Translations under genes and position numbers: made by a program
Assembly: GCF_900169175.1 (NCBI RefSeq)
Contig: NZ_FXZM01000010.1
Span: 94,478 to 158,477, forward strand
Source: Brevibacterium jeotgali
GTDB taxonomy: Bacteria > Actinomycetota > Actinomycetes > Actinomycetales > Brevibacteriaceae
Direction: 5' to 3'
Length of the DNA stretch: 64,000 nucleotides
Shown: piece after piece, positions 47,662-56,387 of the stretch
Numbering within the stretch: position 1 is the first letter of the stretch
Layout: the number at the start of each line of letters is the position of its first letter
The notes under the pieces: generated by a model
What the model saw: the letters and a program-made list of their open reading frames with translations, nothing else
Told to the model about the DNA's origin: nothing
Databases searched by the model: none

Positions 47662-48864
47662 ATGTCTGTTCCACCTCCGCCGCAGCATCCACCGCCGCGC
47701 CGTCAGCCCCACGCGTCCGACGACCCGTCGCTCACGACGCAGATCTTCGTCGACCAGGCGCGCTCCGCTTCGGGGCGAGCCGAGGCCGGCCGGGCGCAGT
47801 CGGATGCCCGCGACCACGGCGGTGCCGACCGCGACCCCCGGAGCCCGTCTGCTGAGGATGCGGACACACGGGCACTGGGCCCCGGCGACGTGGTCGGAGC
47901 CCGGCGTGGTGCGGCGGAGGAGGAGGGGGAGTCCACCCAGATGATGTCGATGGAGGAGCTGCGCCAGCTGGCCGCCTCCTCGCGGATCGAAGCCCTGGAC
48001 GGTCCGCGCGACGGGAGCAGCGCCGCAGGCCACGCGCCGCCGGCAGGTGCAGCGGATGAAGCGCGGGCCCAGGCGCAGGCCCCACCAGGTGTGTTCTCCG
48101 CGCACGCTCAGCCCTATACGGCGCCGGCTGCGCCCGGAGTTCCTCCCGCAGCGCCCCGCTCCGCTCCACCCCACATCCATCCGGGACACTCCGCGTCGGC
48201 GACGTATCCGATGCAGAGCGGAGCCCCTGCGCCACCCGCGATGCCGCCCCCTGCGGCGGGAGGCGGCTACGCATACGGGGGACAGGCCGAACCCCCGCGG
48301 CGCAGGCGCCGCATGCCTGTGCTCGCGATCGCGTTCGTCGTGCTGTCGGCACTGGTGGTCGCAGGGATCGGCGGGTGGATCCTCGTCGACGCCGTCACGC
48401 GGGACGGTGGGCAGTCCCAGCAGGCTGCGCCGCCCCCTCCCGCGACGGACGACTCCACGGGAGGAGGCGGTCTCGTCGATGAGTCGGATGACGGGACCAC
48501 CGCGCCGTCCGCCGCGGACACGGAATCGTTCGTCACGCCGTCGGGCAACATCGGGTGCACCATCGACGAGGAGCGCGCTCGCTGCGTGGTGAAGTCCTTC
48601 GAGTACTCACCTCCGGACGCGCCGGACACCTGCGAGATGGAGGAGTGGGGCTCGATCGTCGTGGCCAATCGCGACGGTGCGGGATTCTCCTGCACGCCCG
48701 CGGACTTCCCCACCGACGCAGAGACGCTGGACTACGGTCAGACGGTCACGACCCACGGGATGATCTGCTCCTCGGAGGAGACCGGCGTGTCGTGCACGTC
48801 GGAGGAGACTGGAGCGGCATTCTCCGTGGCACGGGCCGACGCGACCTTCGAGCAGGCGGAGTGA
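47662..48864 (+). CDS. Single-pass membrane protein, disordered cytoplasmic part and DUF6636-like ectodomain
   Basis: 400 residues. About 1-205 are Pro/Ala/Asp-rich and disordered, with one ordered-looking patch (QMMSMEELRQLAAS). A basic stop-transfer sequence (RRRRRM) precedes a single helix (about residues 217-240, VLAIAFVVLSALVVAGIGGW). The ectodomain starts FVTPSGNIGCTIDEERARC and holds several cysteines in the pattern of DUF6636. This small domain occurs in secreted actinobacterial proteins, role unknown. It is divergent from the L,D-transpeptidase gene, which may point to an envelope function. Confidence 0.7.
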   Translation: MSVPPPPQHPPPRRQPHASDDPSLTTQIFVDQARSASGRAEAGRAQSDARDHGGADRDPRSPSAEDADTRALGPGDVVGARRGAAEEEGESTQMMSMEELRQLAASSRIEALDGPRDGSSAAGHAPPAGAADEARAQAQAPPGVFSAHAQPYTAPAAPGVPPAAPRSAPPHIHPGHSASATYPMQSGAPAPPAMPPPAAGGGYAYGGQAEPPRRRRRMPVLAIAFVVLSALVVAGIGGWILVDAVTRDGGQSQQAAPPPPATDDSTGGGGLVDESDDGTTAPSAADTESFVTPSGNIGCTIDEERARCVVKSFEYSPPDAPDTCEMEEWGSIVVANRDGAGFSCTPADFPTDAETLDYGQTVTTHGMICSSEETGVSCTSEETGAAFSVARADATFEQAE

Positions 48865-48910
48865 CGTCCATCATGCGGACGCCGACATGCACGCGGCACG
48901 TGAAGGCGCA

Positions 48911-48916
48911 TAGGGT
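48911..48916 (+). promoter_or_regulatory. -10 element TAGGGT of the leuL-leuA transcript, leaderless type
   Basis: TAGGGT is followed by seven nucleotides and the ATG of the leader peptide (48924). The leader peptide would be the very 5' end of the mRNA. Confidence 0.55.
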
Positions 48917-48923
48917 GACTGCC

Positions 48924-48968
48924 ATGAACTGGGGACTGCTCCTCCTTATCCGCCGCGGCGAGGCCTGA
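48924..48968 (+). CDS. leuL: Leucine leader peptide of leuA
   Basis: The reading frame MNWGLLLLIRRGEA has four consecutive Leu codons (CTG CTC CTC CTT) and ends with TGA, 86 nt before leuA. A ribosome short of leucyl-tRNA would stall there. Leucine-run leader peptides in front of leuA are established in actinobacteria. Downstream RNA forms competing structures: arm 48953-48963 (CCGCGGCGAGG) pairs perfectly with 48985-48995. Too short for usual gene finding, but composition and position make it convincing. Confidence 0.85.
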   Translation: MNWGLLLLIRRGEA

Positions 48969-49014
48969 CCGACCAGGGCCGTATCCTCGCCGCGGTGTCC
49001 GACGCGTACGTCGG
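48953..49014 (+). promoter_or_regulatory. leuA attenuator region
   Basis: Hairpin 1: CCGCGGCGAGG (48953-48963) pairs with CCTCGCCGCGG (48985-48995), with an inner GGCC/GGCC pairing. Hairpin 2: CCGACG-CGTA-CGTCGG (48999-49014) is followed by CCCCCCTTCCTTT. Ribosome position on the overlapping leader peptide would decide which forms. Which is the terminator or antiterminator is inferred, not shown. Confidence 0.6.
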
Positions 49015-49054
49015 CCCCCCTTCCTTTGCACCATGCATGACAAGGAGAGCAGCA

Positions 49055-50815
49055 ATGGCGAATCTGCAGCAGCCCAGCCCGATGCCGTTCAGCAAGTACA
49101 AGTCGTTCTACGACCGGATCCAGCTCGATATGCGGGACCGCACGTGGCCCGATCAGCGACTGACGAAGGCGCCCCGCTGGCTGAGCACGGACCTGCGTGA
49201 CGGCAACCAGGCCCTCATCGATCCGATGACCCCGGAGCGCAAGCGACGGATGTTCGACCTCCTCGTGAAGCTGGGCTTCAAAGAGATCGAGGTGGGCTTC
49301 CCCGCAGCCAGCCAGCAGGACTTCGACTTCATCCGCCAGATCATCGAAGAGGATGCTGTCCCGGACGACGTGCGCATCAGCGTTCTCACGCAGGCGCGCG
49401 AAGACCTCATCGAACGCACGGTGGAGAGCCTGCGCGGAGCGCAGAAGCCGACGGTCCACCTGTACAACGCCACGGCACCGGTCTTCCGCAAGGTCGTGTT
49501 CGGCTTCGAGGGCGACGGGTTCGACCAGACTCGCGACATCGCTCTGCGCGGCACGCAGGCGGTCATGAAGCATGCCGAATCGATGCTGGGCGACGCGGAC
49601 TTCGGCTACCAGTACTCCCCGGAGATCTTCGTGGACACCGAACCGGAGTTCGCGGCTGACATCGTCGGCTCCGTGCTGGACATGTGGCAGCCCGCCGCAG
49701 GACGCGAGACCGTCGTGAATCTGCCGGCGACGGTGGAGCGCGGCACCCCCAACGCGTACGCGGATCAGATCGAATGGTTCATCCGGCAGATGCCCTATCG
49801 GGAGGACGTCGCGGTCTCCCTCCACCCGCACAACGACCGGGGGACCGGTGTCGCGGCGGCGGAGCTGGGGCTCATGGCCGGCGCGGACCGTGTCGAAGGC
49901 TGCCTGTTCGGCAACGGGGAGCGCACGGGCAATCTCGACCTCGTCACCGTCGCGATGAATCTCTACAGCCAGGGGATCGACCCGGAGCTGGACTTCTCCG
50001 ACATCGACGAAGTGATCCACACGGTCGAGGACTGCAATCAGATCGGCGTCCACGAGCGCCACCCCTACGGCGGCGACCTCGTCTTCACCTCGTTCTCCGG
50101 TTCGCACCAGGACGCGATCAACAAGGCCTTCGCGGACCGCGAGATCAAGGCGCACAACGCAGGGGTGCCGGTCGACCGCATGGAGTGGGACATGCCCTAC
50201 CTCCCGGTCGACCCGAAGGACCTGGGCCGCTCCTACGAAGCGGTGATCCGCGTGAACTCGCAGTCGGGCAAGGGCGGCGTCACGTACCTCATCAAGAGCG
50301 AGCACGGACTCGACATGCCGCGCCGGATGCAGGTGGAGTTCTCGAAGGTCGTCCAGGGGCGCACCGAATCCGGCGGTGAGGTGAATGCGAAGGAGATCTG
50401 GAGGATCTTCGCGGACGAGTACCTCCCCTCCGAGGAGGACGAGACGGGTTGGGGGCGCTTCGAACTGCTCAGCCTCCGCACGGAGTCGGTCCACGCGGAG
50501 GATGAGGAAGCCGGTCGTCTCTCCGAGCGGATCGAGGCGTTCCTCCGGGTGGACGGGCAGGAGCGCATCTACGAAGGCCGCGGAAACGGGCCCGTCGACG
50601 CTCTGGTGACGATCCTCAACGATCACTTCGACGTGGACATCCGTCTCCAGGACTACAGCGAGCACGCTGTCGGCACGGGCGCGGACACGAAGGCCGCAGC
50701 CTACGTCGAGCTGGCTGTGGGAGACCGCGTGCTGTGGGGTGCGGGCCTGCACCCCAACATCACGAAGGCCACTCTCAAGGCGATCATCTCTGCGGTGAAC
50801 CGCGCCGCGCGCTGA
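49055..50815 (+). CDS. leuA: 2-isopropylmalate synthase
   Basis: 586 residues, class II LeuA. The TIM-barrel domain starts near LSTDLRDGNQALIDPM (metal-binding Asp), followed by the HxH pair in VSLHPHNDRGTG and NGERTGNLDLVTVAMNLYSQ. The C-terminal ~130 residues (from about 455) form the leucine-binding regulatory domain. It condenses acetyl-CoA with 2-oxoisovalerate, the first committed step to leucine. ATG with AAGGAGA upstream. Controlled by the leader peptide and probably feedback inhibited by leucine. Confidence 0.96.
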   Translation: MANLQQPSPMPFSKYKSFYDRIQLDMRDRTWPDQRLTKAPRWLSTDLRDGNQALIDPMTPERKRRMFDLLVKLGFKEIEVGFPAASQQDFDFIRQIIEEDAVPDDVRISVLTQAREDLIERTVESLRGAQKPTVHLYNATAPVFRKVVFGFEGDGFDQTRDIALRGTQAVMKHAESMLGDADFGYQYSPEIFVDTEPEFAADIVGSVLDMWQPAAGRETVVNLPATVERGTPNAYADQIEWFIRQMPYREDVAVSLHPHNDRGTGVAAAELGLMAGADRVEGCLFGNGERTGNLDLVTVAMNLYSQGIDPELDFSDIDEVIHTVEDCNQIGVHERHPYGGDLVFTSFSGSHQDAINKAFADREIKAHNAGVPVDRMEWDMPYLPVDPKDLGRSYEAVIRVNSQSGKGGVTYLIKSEHGLDMPRRMQVEFSKVVQGRTESGGEVNAKEIWRIFADEYLPSEEDETGWGRFELLSLRTESVHAEDEEAGRLSERIEAFLRVDGQERIYEGRGNGPVDALVTILNDHFDVDIRLQDYSEHAVGTGADTKAAAYVELAVGDRVLWGAGLHPNITKATLKAIISAVNRAAR

Positions 50816-50832
50816 CGCTGCTCTCCACCCGG

Positions 50833-50883
50833 ACGCCGAGGCGGTGGTGACGACCGATGGGTCCGTCACCGCCGCCTCGGCGT
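50833..50883 (+). terminator. Terminator of leuA
   Basis: 20-bp stem (ACGCCGAGGCGGTGGTGACG, 50833-50852, with 50864-50883), 19 matches plus one wobble. Eleven-nt loop. Confidence 0.8.
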
Positions 50884-50938
50884 GTGCACCGGCGGGCGCC
50901 TCCCGCGCTGCCGGTGCCGGAGGTGAGACAATCAGGCG

Positions 50939-51667
50939 GTGAGGTACTACCGGGATGAAGCGATCGTGCTGGGCGGGCACAAGCTGGGCGAGGCCGACCG
51001 TATCGTCGTGCTCCTCACCCGGGAGCACGGACTCGTCCGTGCGGTCGCGAAGGGCGTCCGGCGGACCAGGTCGAAGTTCGGTTCGAGGCTGGAGACGTTC
51101 ATGTTCGTCGACCTCCAGGCGCACATCGGCAAGTCCTTGGACGTCGTCACGCAGGTCGAGCTGAAGGAGCCCTTCGCCCGGGGGATCATGGCCGACTACG
51201 ACGTGTACTCCGCAGCGACGGTGATGGCGGAGACGGCGCAGAAGCTCACGGAGGACGAGCCGCGGACACGGGGCCAGTTCCTCCTGCTGCTGTCGGCGAT
51301 CCGCTCGCTGTGCAAACACGAGCATCCTCCGCGGCAGAGCCTCGACGCCTACCTTCTGCGGGCCATGTCACTGGCCGGCTGGGCACCCAGTCTCGTCGAT
51401 TGCGCGCAGTGCGGGATGCCCGGTCCTCATCGCGGCTTCTCCGCTGCGCTCGGGGGGACCGTCTGCATGGACTGCCGGCCCCACGGGACCGCACTGACCT
51501 CGACGTCCGCGGTCAACCACATCGCGGCGCTGCTGACCGGAGACTGGGTCGGCGCAGCTGCGACGCCGGTCCACACGACCATGGAAGCATCCCGACTCGT
51601 CACGTCCTACGTCCACTGGCATCTGGAGCGCCGCGTGCGCTCCCTCAACGTCCTGGAGCGCACATGA
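50939..51667 (+). CDS. recO: DNA repair protein RecO
   Basis: 242 residues. N-terminal OB fold starting [20 protein letters not shown], then a helical domain and a zinc site (CAQCGMPG ... CMDC). RecO loads RecA on SSB-coated single-stranded DNA in the RecFOR pathway. GTG start follows a GACAAT -10-like box by six nt. The stop overlaps the uppS ATG. recO followed by uppS is conserved in actinobacteria. Confidence 0.95.
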   Translation: MRYYRDEAIVLGGHKLGEADRIVVLLTREHGLVRAVAKGVRRTRSKFGSRLETFMFVDLQAHIGKSLDVVTQVELKEPFARGIMADYDVYSAATVMAETAQKLTEDEPRTRGQFLLLLSAIRSLCKHEHPPRQSLDAYLLRAMSLAGWAPSLVDCAQCGMPGPHRGFSAALGGTVCMDCRPHGTALTSTSAVNHIAALLTGDWVGAAATPVHTTMEASRLVTSYVHWHLERRVRSLNVLERT

Positions 51668-52446
51668 GCTTCCCCGCACCGCCGCCCCACCCTTCCGGTG
51701 CCCGCCCGCCGGCGATCGATCGCACATTCGTACCGCGCCACGTCGCGGTCGTCATGGACGGCAACGGACGGTGGGCGAACGAGCGGGGTCTGCCGCGCAC
51801 AGAGGGGCACAAGGCGGGAGAAGCCTCTCTGCTCGACGTGATCCACGGAGCGATCGAAGCGGGGGTCGAATACCTGAGCGCGTACGCGTTCTCGACCGAG
51901 AACTGGAAGCGTTCCCCTGCCGAGGTGCGCTTCCTCATGGGCTTCAACCGCGACGTCATCCGGCGACGCCGTGACGAGCTGAATGAGCTGGGTGTGCGGA
52001 TCGTGTGGTCGGGCAGGCCGGGACGACTGTGGAGGTCCGTCATCAACGAGCTCGAGGACGCGCAGGAGATGACGAAGGACAACACCGGGCTCGTCCTCCA
52101 GTTCTGCGTCAACTACGGCGGCCGGTCGGAGCTGGTCGACGCGATGAAGGAGATCGCCCGCGAGGTCGCTGACGGTCGGCTGTCGCCGGAGAAGCTGTCG
52201 GAGAAATCGGTCGCCTCCCGCCTCTACTCACCGGAGGTCCCCGATGTCGACCTGTTCCTGCGGTCATCGGGAGAGCAGCGGACCTCGAACTTCCTGCTGT
52301 GGCAGTCGGCCTATGCGGAGATGGTCTTCCAGGACGTGCTCTGGCCGGATGTCGATCGCAGGACGCTGTGGGCCGCGATCCTCGAGTACGCCAAGCGCGA
52401 TCGGCGGTTCGGCGGGGCGGTGGACAGCGTGGACACCCGGCAGTGA
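51664..52446 (+). CDS. uppS: Isoprenyl (undecaprenyl/decaprenyl) diphosphate synthase
   Basis: 260 residues. cis-Prenyltransferase with [20 protein letters not shown] (catalytic Asp and diphosphate-binding loop), [13 protein letters not shown] and [20 protein letters not shown]. It makes the long-chain lipid carrier for peptidoglycan and related polymers from isoprenoid precursors of the MEP route. Product length is uncertain, since actinobacteria often use C50. ATG overlaps recO (ATGA). Confidence 0.95.
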   Translation: MSFPAPPPHPSGARPPAIDRTFVPRHVAVVMDGNGRWANERGLPRTEGHKAGEASLLDVIHGAIEAGVEYLSAYAFSTENWKRSPAEVRFLMGFNRDVIRRRRDELNELGVRIVWSGRPGRLWRSVINELEDAQEMTKDNTGLVLQFCVNYGGRSELVDAMKEIAREVADGRLSPEKLSEKSVASRLYSPEVPDVDLFLRSSGEQRTSNFLLWQSAYAEMVFQDVLWPDVDRRTLWAAILEYAKRDRRFGGAVDSVDTRQ

Positions 52447-52479
52447 CACGCGCGTCCGCGGCGCGGTCGATCGTCATGC

Positions 52480-52496
52480 TCCTGACCATGTCAGGA
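52480..52496. terminator. Small hairpin between uppS and the tRNA
   Basis: TCCTGAC-CAT-GTCAGGA, perfect 7-bp stem in the short gap between convergent uppS and the tRNA. Confidence 0.4.
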
Positions 52497-52502
52497 CATC
52501 GG

Positions 52503-52576
52503 TGCCCCCGGCGGGACTTGAACCCGCGACAAAAGGATTATGAGTCCTCTGCTCTAACCAGCTGAGCTACAGGGGC
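52503..52576 (-). tRNA. tRNA with CAU anticodon (tRNA-Met elongator or tRNA-Ile2)
   Basis: 74 nt, cloverleaf complete. Acceptor GCCCCTG/CGGGGGC (G1-C72, which excludes initiator tRNA), D-arm TAGCTCAGCTGGTTAGAGC, anticodon stem GAGGA/TCCTT with loop CTCATAA, T-arm CGGGTTCAAGTCCCG. Discriminator A, CCA not encoded. C4-G69, C5-G68 and the purine-rich 5' side of the anticodon stem resemble tRNA-Ile2, whose C34 is changed to lysidine by TilS. Elongator tRNA-Met is the default call. Confidence 0.9.
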
Positions 52577-52643
52577 GAGGCGCACCACGAGTGCGTGTCA
52601 CCAGCAAAGACCCAGGATCGTGAGGGTCCTTCATCGCCGTGCC

Positions 52644-52654
52644 TATAGTACAAT
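52644..52654 (+). promoter_or_regulatory. Promoter -10 region of the DUF3145 gene
   Basis: Overlapping TATAGT (52644-52649) and TACAAT (52649-52654), 62-72 nt before the ATG, among the most AT-rich bases nearby. No clear -35. Confidence 0.45.
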
Positions 52655-52716
52655 AGCCGCATGCCGCCTCGGCACGGATCGTTGGGGAAGACGTATCCGC
52701 GAAGAGGAGGCAACAG

Positions 52717-53214
52717 ATGGATATGACACAGGGCGTACTTTTCGTCCACTCAGCACCTCGTGCGCTGTGCCCTCACATCGAGTGGGCCGCGGGCGGGGCC
52801 ATCGGCGCGCATGCGAAGTTCGATTGGACTGAGCAGCCTGCCGCACCGGGCATGTTCCGTGCAGAGATCTGCTGGAAGGCGCCCGCGGGTTCTGGTGCCC
52901 GCATCGCCTCGGCGCTGCGGGGCTGGGACGGCCTCCGCTACGAGGTGACCGAAGAACCCAGTGAAGGCGTCGACGGCGGTCGCTGGAGCCACACGCCGGC
53001 GCTCGGCATCTACCATGCCGTGACAGATGCGCACGGCAACATCGTCGTGCCCGAAGACGTCATCCGCACTGTCATGGTCCGTGCGGCAGGTGACCCGATC
53101 GAGATGTCGATGGAGATGGAGCGCGCACTCGGGCAGGCCTGGGACGACGAGCTCGAATCGTTCCGCTACGCCGGTGACGGGGCTCCCGTCCGTTGGCTCA
53201 CCAAGGTCGGCTGA
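52717..53214 (+). CDS. DUF3145 family protein
   Basis: 165 residues, the family length. GVLFVHSAPRALCPHIEWAA near the start and QAWDDELESFRYAGDGAPVR near the end are characteristic. The family is actinobacterial, cytoplasmic, and has no assigned function. ATG has GAGGAGG eight nt upstream, and the first ATG (52717) and second (52723) are both possible. It has its own promoter and a strong terminator, so it is monocistronic. Confidence 0.9.
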   Translation: MDMTQGVLFVHSAPRALCPHIEWAAGGAIGAHAKFDWTEQPAAPGMFRAEICWKAPAGSGARIASALRGWDGLRYEVTEEPSEGVDGGRWSHTPALGIYHAVTDAHGNIVVPEDVIRTVMVRAAGDPIEMSMEMERALGQAWDDELESFRYAGDGAPVRWLTKVG

Positions 53215-53240
53215 GCCCCTCAGCTGCCTCCTCCTCCGCC

Positions 53241-53288
53241 ACGCGCAGCGGTGGACACCTCGATGACGTGGTGTCCACCGCTGCGCGT
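53241..53288 (+). terminator. Terminator of the DUF3145 gene
   Basis: Perfect 19-bp stem (ACGCGCAGCGGTGGACACC, 53241-53259, with 53270-53288) and a 10-nt loop. Fourteen bases of the right arm occur again at 53287-53300. Confidence 0.85.
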
Positions 53289-53315
53289 GTCCACCGCTGC
53301 TCTGCGCACTTCATC

Positions 53316-53321
53316 TAGGCT
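53316..53321 (+). promoter_or_regulatory. -10 element TAGGCT of the ABC operon, leaderless type
   Basis: TAGGCT, six nucleotides, then GTG 53328. Confidence 0.5.
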
Positions 53322-53327
53322 TCTCAC

Positions 53328-53996
53328 GTGATCTCTGACCCCTGCGCATCGTCCCTCGTCGCCGTGGACGGGGCAGCCGTGGAACGCGGCGGGAACGTGC
53401 TCCTGCGACCGTGCTCGGCGGTCCTGGGAACCGGTGAGGCACTCGTGATCACCGGGGGCAATGGGGCCGGGAAGACCACACTGCTGACACTGCTGTGCGG
53501 CTTGAGCATTCCCACGGCCGGCACGGTCCTCATCGACGGCAGCGCACCCGATGAACGCTCGCCCGTCTTCCGCAGCACGGTCGCCGGCATGCTCGGTCTG
53601 CCGCCGCTGGCACGCGACCTCACAATCGAGGAGCAGCTCCGACTCGTGACGGTGTCCTGGGGCGCTCCTGACCGAGGTCCGACGGGTTCTCATGCCATCG
53701 CCCAGGGACTCCTCACGCGCCTGCAGATCGCACACCTCGCGGATTGCTTCCCCCACGAACTCTCGTCCGGTCAGCTCCAGCTCACCGGGCTCGCGCTCAC
53801 TCTGGCACGGCCCTCCAGCCTGCTGGTGCTCGATGAACCCGAACAGCGCCTCGACGCCGAGCGGCGCGGCGTCGTCGCCCGACTGCTGGCGGAGCTGCGC
53901 GAGCAGGGGCGCGGCCTCGTCGTGTCCACGCACAGCCCCCAGATCGTCGACGCGCTCGCGACGCAGGTCCTGGACCTCGACGCGGCACGTCCATGA
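53328..53996 (+). CDS. ABC transporter ATP-binding protein
   Basis: 222 residues. Walker A GGNGAGKTTLLTLL, signature LSSGQLQLTGLALTLARP, Walker B LLVLDEPEQRLD and switch VVSTHSPQ are all present. The stop overlaps the start of a polytopic membrane protein (ATGA), its likely permease. The transported substrate is unknown. In other actinobacteria an ATPase of this kind pairs with a DUF6297 protein. Leaderless-type start. Confidence 0.88.
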   Translation: MISDPCASSLVAVDGAAVERGGNVLLRPCSAVLGTGEALVITGGNGAGKTTLLTLLCGLSIPTAGTVLIDGSAPDERSPVFRSTVAGMLGLPPLARDLTIEEQLRLVTVSWGAPDRGPTGSHAIAQGLLTRLQIAHLADCFPHELSSGQLQLTGLALTLARPSSLLVLDEPEQRLDAERRGVVARLLAELREQGRGLVVSTHSPQIVDALATQVLDLDAARP

Positions 53997-55465
53997 ATCT
54001 GCGGTCGGCGCTCCCGTCACGCGTCCACCGTGCCGCACGGCCACAGGCCGCGTCGGGCAGCGGCTGGTACGCCGTGTACGCGAGCGTGCTCGTGGGAACC
54101 GTCGTCGGCATGCCGCTGGTGCGGGGCGCCGCACTGGGCCTGGGTCAGCCGTCCGTTCTCCCGCTCCTGGAGGCCCCGCCCGTCGCCCTGCTGTCAGTGG
54201 GGTTCGCCGCGATCGTCGCAGTCGCGACGGTCGTGGGCGGGACCGCCGGTCCTGCAGTCCTGAGCCCTTTCCTCACCGTCCACCTGGGCGGTAACCACCT
54301 CAGCCGCGCGCGTACGCTGCTGCGCCCCTTCCTCCTGTCCGCGGTCGTACTCGTATCCGCATGCCTGCTCGTCGCAGGGACGGTGGGGTGGACCCTCTGG
54401 AGCGCTGACGCGGTCGACGGGAGATCCGCCGTGATGCTCCTCTTGACTGCCGCCTGTGGTGCCTGGATCGTGAGCGTCTTCTGGCTGGTCGGACAGGTGT
54501 GCACCGCTCGCACCAGGACAGCGCTCGTGCTTGCCGTGGGCGTGGTGGGGACTGCCGCGTCACTGCCACCCGTCTCCCTGTCTCCGGTCCCGTGGAGCGC
54601 GACCGTCGCCGGGGCAGTGCTCTGGACGGTCTGCGCGCTGCTGTCGGCACTCACGGTGCCACGGCTGCTCGTCCGGCTCCGCGGGGATGACCTCCTGAAC
54701 CACGCCCGGCGCCGTGACCTCGCGGCAGCGGCCGGGACGTCAGGGGAGATCGGCCACGCTCTGTCGACGTTCCGTCCGCTCCCGCGGGTCGGCCGTGGTC
54801 TGAGCGCGGTGCGGGCACGTGTCCCGTTCATCCTCACGATCGTGCGGCGGGACATCGTCGGCGCCCTGCGCACACCGGTGCGCGGAGCCGTCGGCCTCGC
54901 CGGAGTCCTCGCATCCGGGGCCCTGATCGTCCTGTCGTTCGCGATGCCCGCCGGTGTGATGTGGGCAGCAGCTGCAGCTGCTGCCATCGTGGGCTTCGCA
55001 TCGTTGGGCGTCGTGAGCGATGGGTTCAGATACGCGGCGGCCGGCGCCGGACGACCGCCGCTCCACGGGGTGTCCACGGCGCGCCTGATGGCGGCTCACG
55101 GTGCTCTGCCGGCGCTTCTCGTCGTCCTCGCGGCTGCCGTGGGGGTTGGGGTCGGGATCCTGGCCGGCGCGCCCGTCGGCGCGGTGCCCGGTGCCACCGC
55201 CTGCCTGGCACTCCTGGGGCTCGTGCGGGCGTGCGACAGCGCCCGCGGCCCGCTGCCGGTCCGCCTGCTCACCCCTGTCCAGAGCCCGGTCGGAGACTTC
55301 GCGGGTGCCGCCGTGGCCCTGTGGCAGGTCGAAGCAGTCGTGCTCTCGCTCGGCATCACGATCGGGCTCAGCTACGCGGTATCCGCCAGCCTGTGGACAC
55401 TGGGAGCTGTCCCGCTCGTCGGGTGCGCGCTCGTACTGCGCACGAGGAGGCGCCTGCGCTCGTAG
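53993..55465 (+). CDS. Polytopic membrane protein, probable ABC permease partner (DUF6297-like)
   Basis: 490 residues with roughly ten to twelve hydrophobic segments, grouped in two blocks separated by a basic loop (about residues 225-280, LLNHARRRDLAAAAG). There are no nucleotide-binding motifs. Overlap with the ATPase gene makes a two-component exporter likely. The layout resembles the DUF6297 group, but I base this on length, topology and neighbour rather than a motif. Cargo unknown. Confidence 0.65.
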   Translation: MNLRSALPSRVHRAARPQAASGSGWYAVYASVLVGTVVGMPLVRGAALGLGQPSVLPLLEAPPVALLSVGFAAIVAVATVVGGTAGPAVLSPFLTVHLGGNHLSRARTLLRPFLLSAVVLVSACLLVAGTVGWTLWSADAVDGRSAVMLLLTAACGAWIVSVFWLVGQVCTARTRTALVLAVGVVGTAASLPPVSLSPVPWSATVAGAVLWTVCALLSALTVPRLLVRLRGDDLLNHARRRDLAAAAGTSGEIGHALSTFRPLPRVGRGLSAVRARVPFILTIVRRDIVGALRTPVRGAVGLAGVLASGALIVLSFAMPAGVMWAAAAAAAIVGFASLGVVSDGFRYAAAGAGRPPLHGVSTARLMAAHGALPALLVVLAAAVGVGVGILAGAPVGAVPGATACLALLGLVRACDSARGPLPVRLLTPVQSPVGDFAGAAVALWQVEAVVLSLGITIGLSYAVSASLWTLGAVPLVGCALVLRTRRRLRS

Positions 55466-55475
55466 TCGGCGAACG

Positions 55476-56279
55476 TCAGCCGACGTTCTGCGCCACCATC
55501 GCCTGCAGGCCGACGCCGATCCTGCCGCGCGCGTCGGAGAGGACGTCGTGCACGATGCCGCCGTGACCGCCTGCTGCGCGGGACGCGACGTCCATGCGCA
55601 GCCATTCGCCCTCGAGATCCCGTTCGAGCGCCACATAGAGGTCGCAGTTGATGAAGCGATGCCGTCCGGGGTCCACGGAGAAGGTCACGCCGCCTCCGGA
55701 ATCGGCGAGCACGAGGACCCGCTGCCAGGCGGAGGGCTCTTCGTCGTCGACGAGTGCGTTGAGCTGACGACCCCACACGATGGACGATCCGCCCGTGCCC
55801 GAACCTCCGGACACGAACCGCCACTCGACGGATCGTCCGTACCCGTTCTCAGTCGCCCCCGGGATGGGGCTCCCCGCGCGGGCAGGTGTGTCGTCCGGGC
55901 TGTCAGGCGGCGTTGCGTCACCGGACGCGGCGAGTCCCGGGAAGTCGTCCGGGGCGCGCAGAATCCGCCAGGCGCGAGCGATGAGGGCAGGGCGGCCGTC
56001 GTCGGCCGATGCGGTGGCTTCGAGGAGCTCCATGGAGCGGCCCGCCCGCAGGGTCTGGACCGTCACCGTGAGCGGCGCGACGGGCACAGGACCCAGGATG
56101 TCCGTCCGCACGTCTGCCAGTCGCATCCCGTCGCGGGGATCGTGGAGCTCCATCTGCCGCGCCAGGAGTGCGGAGGGCGGGCCCGCATGCTGGGCGTCTG
56201 CGCGCCAGGGCCCGCTGGTGGCCGCCGTTGATTCGTAGCGTCCTGCATCAAGCTGCCGATAGAAGGGGTCCACGTGCAC
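55476..56279 (-). CDS. Thioesterase-like (hot-dog fold) family protein
   Basis: 267 residues. Begins DPFYRQLDAGRYESTAATSG and carries AQHAGPPSALLARQMEL near residue 30, followed by SMELLEATASADDGRPALIARAWR, the pattern of the acyl-CoA thioesterase-like double hot-dog family. Substrate unknown. GTG 56279 (preceded by GAGGTGA) and GTG 56273 are both possible starts. Converges on the preceding membrane protein gene with only 10 nt between stops. Confidence 0.75.
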   Translation of the reverse strand: MHVDPFYRQLDAGRYESTAATSGPWRADAQHAGPPSALLARQMELHDPRDGMRLADVRTDILGPVPVAPLTVTVQTLRAGRSMELLEATASADDGRPALIARAWRILRAPDDFPGLAASGDATPPDSPDDTPARAGSPIPGATENGYGRSVEWRFVSGGSGTGGSSIVWGRQLNALVDDEEPSAWQRVLVLADSGGGVTFSVDPGRHRFINCDLYVALERDLEGEWLRMDVASRAAGGHGGIVHDVLSDARGRIGVGLQAMVAQNVG

Positions 56280-56387
56280 TCACCTCGTCGAGAGTCTGAA
56301 CGATTGTTCGGTCGTCTGCGAGTCTGCCACAGTCCCGCTGCCGGCCGGAGGCCCGGGACTGCCGAGCCTCGAACTCCGGGACGGACC

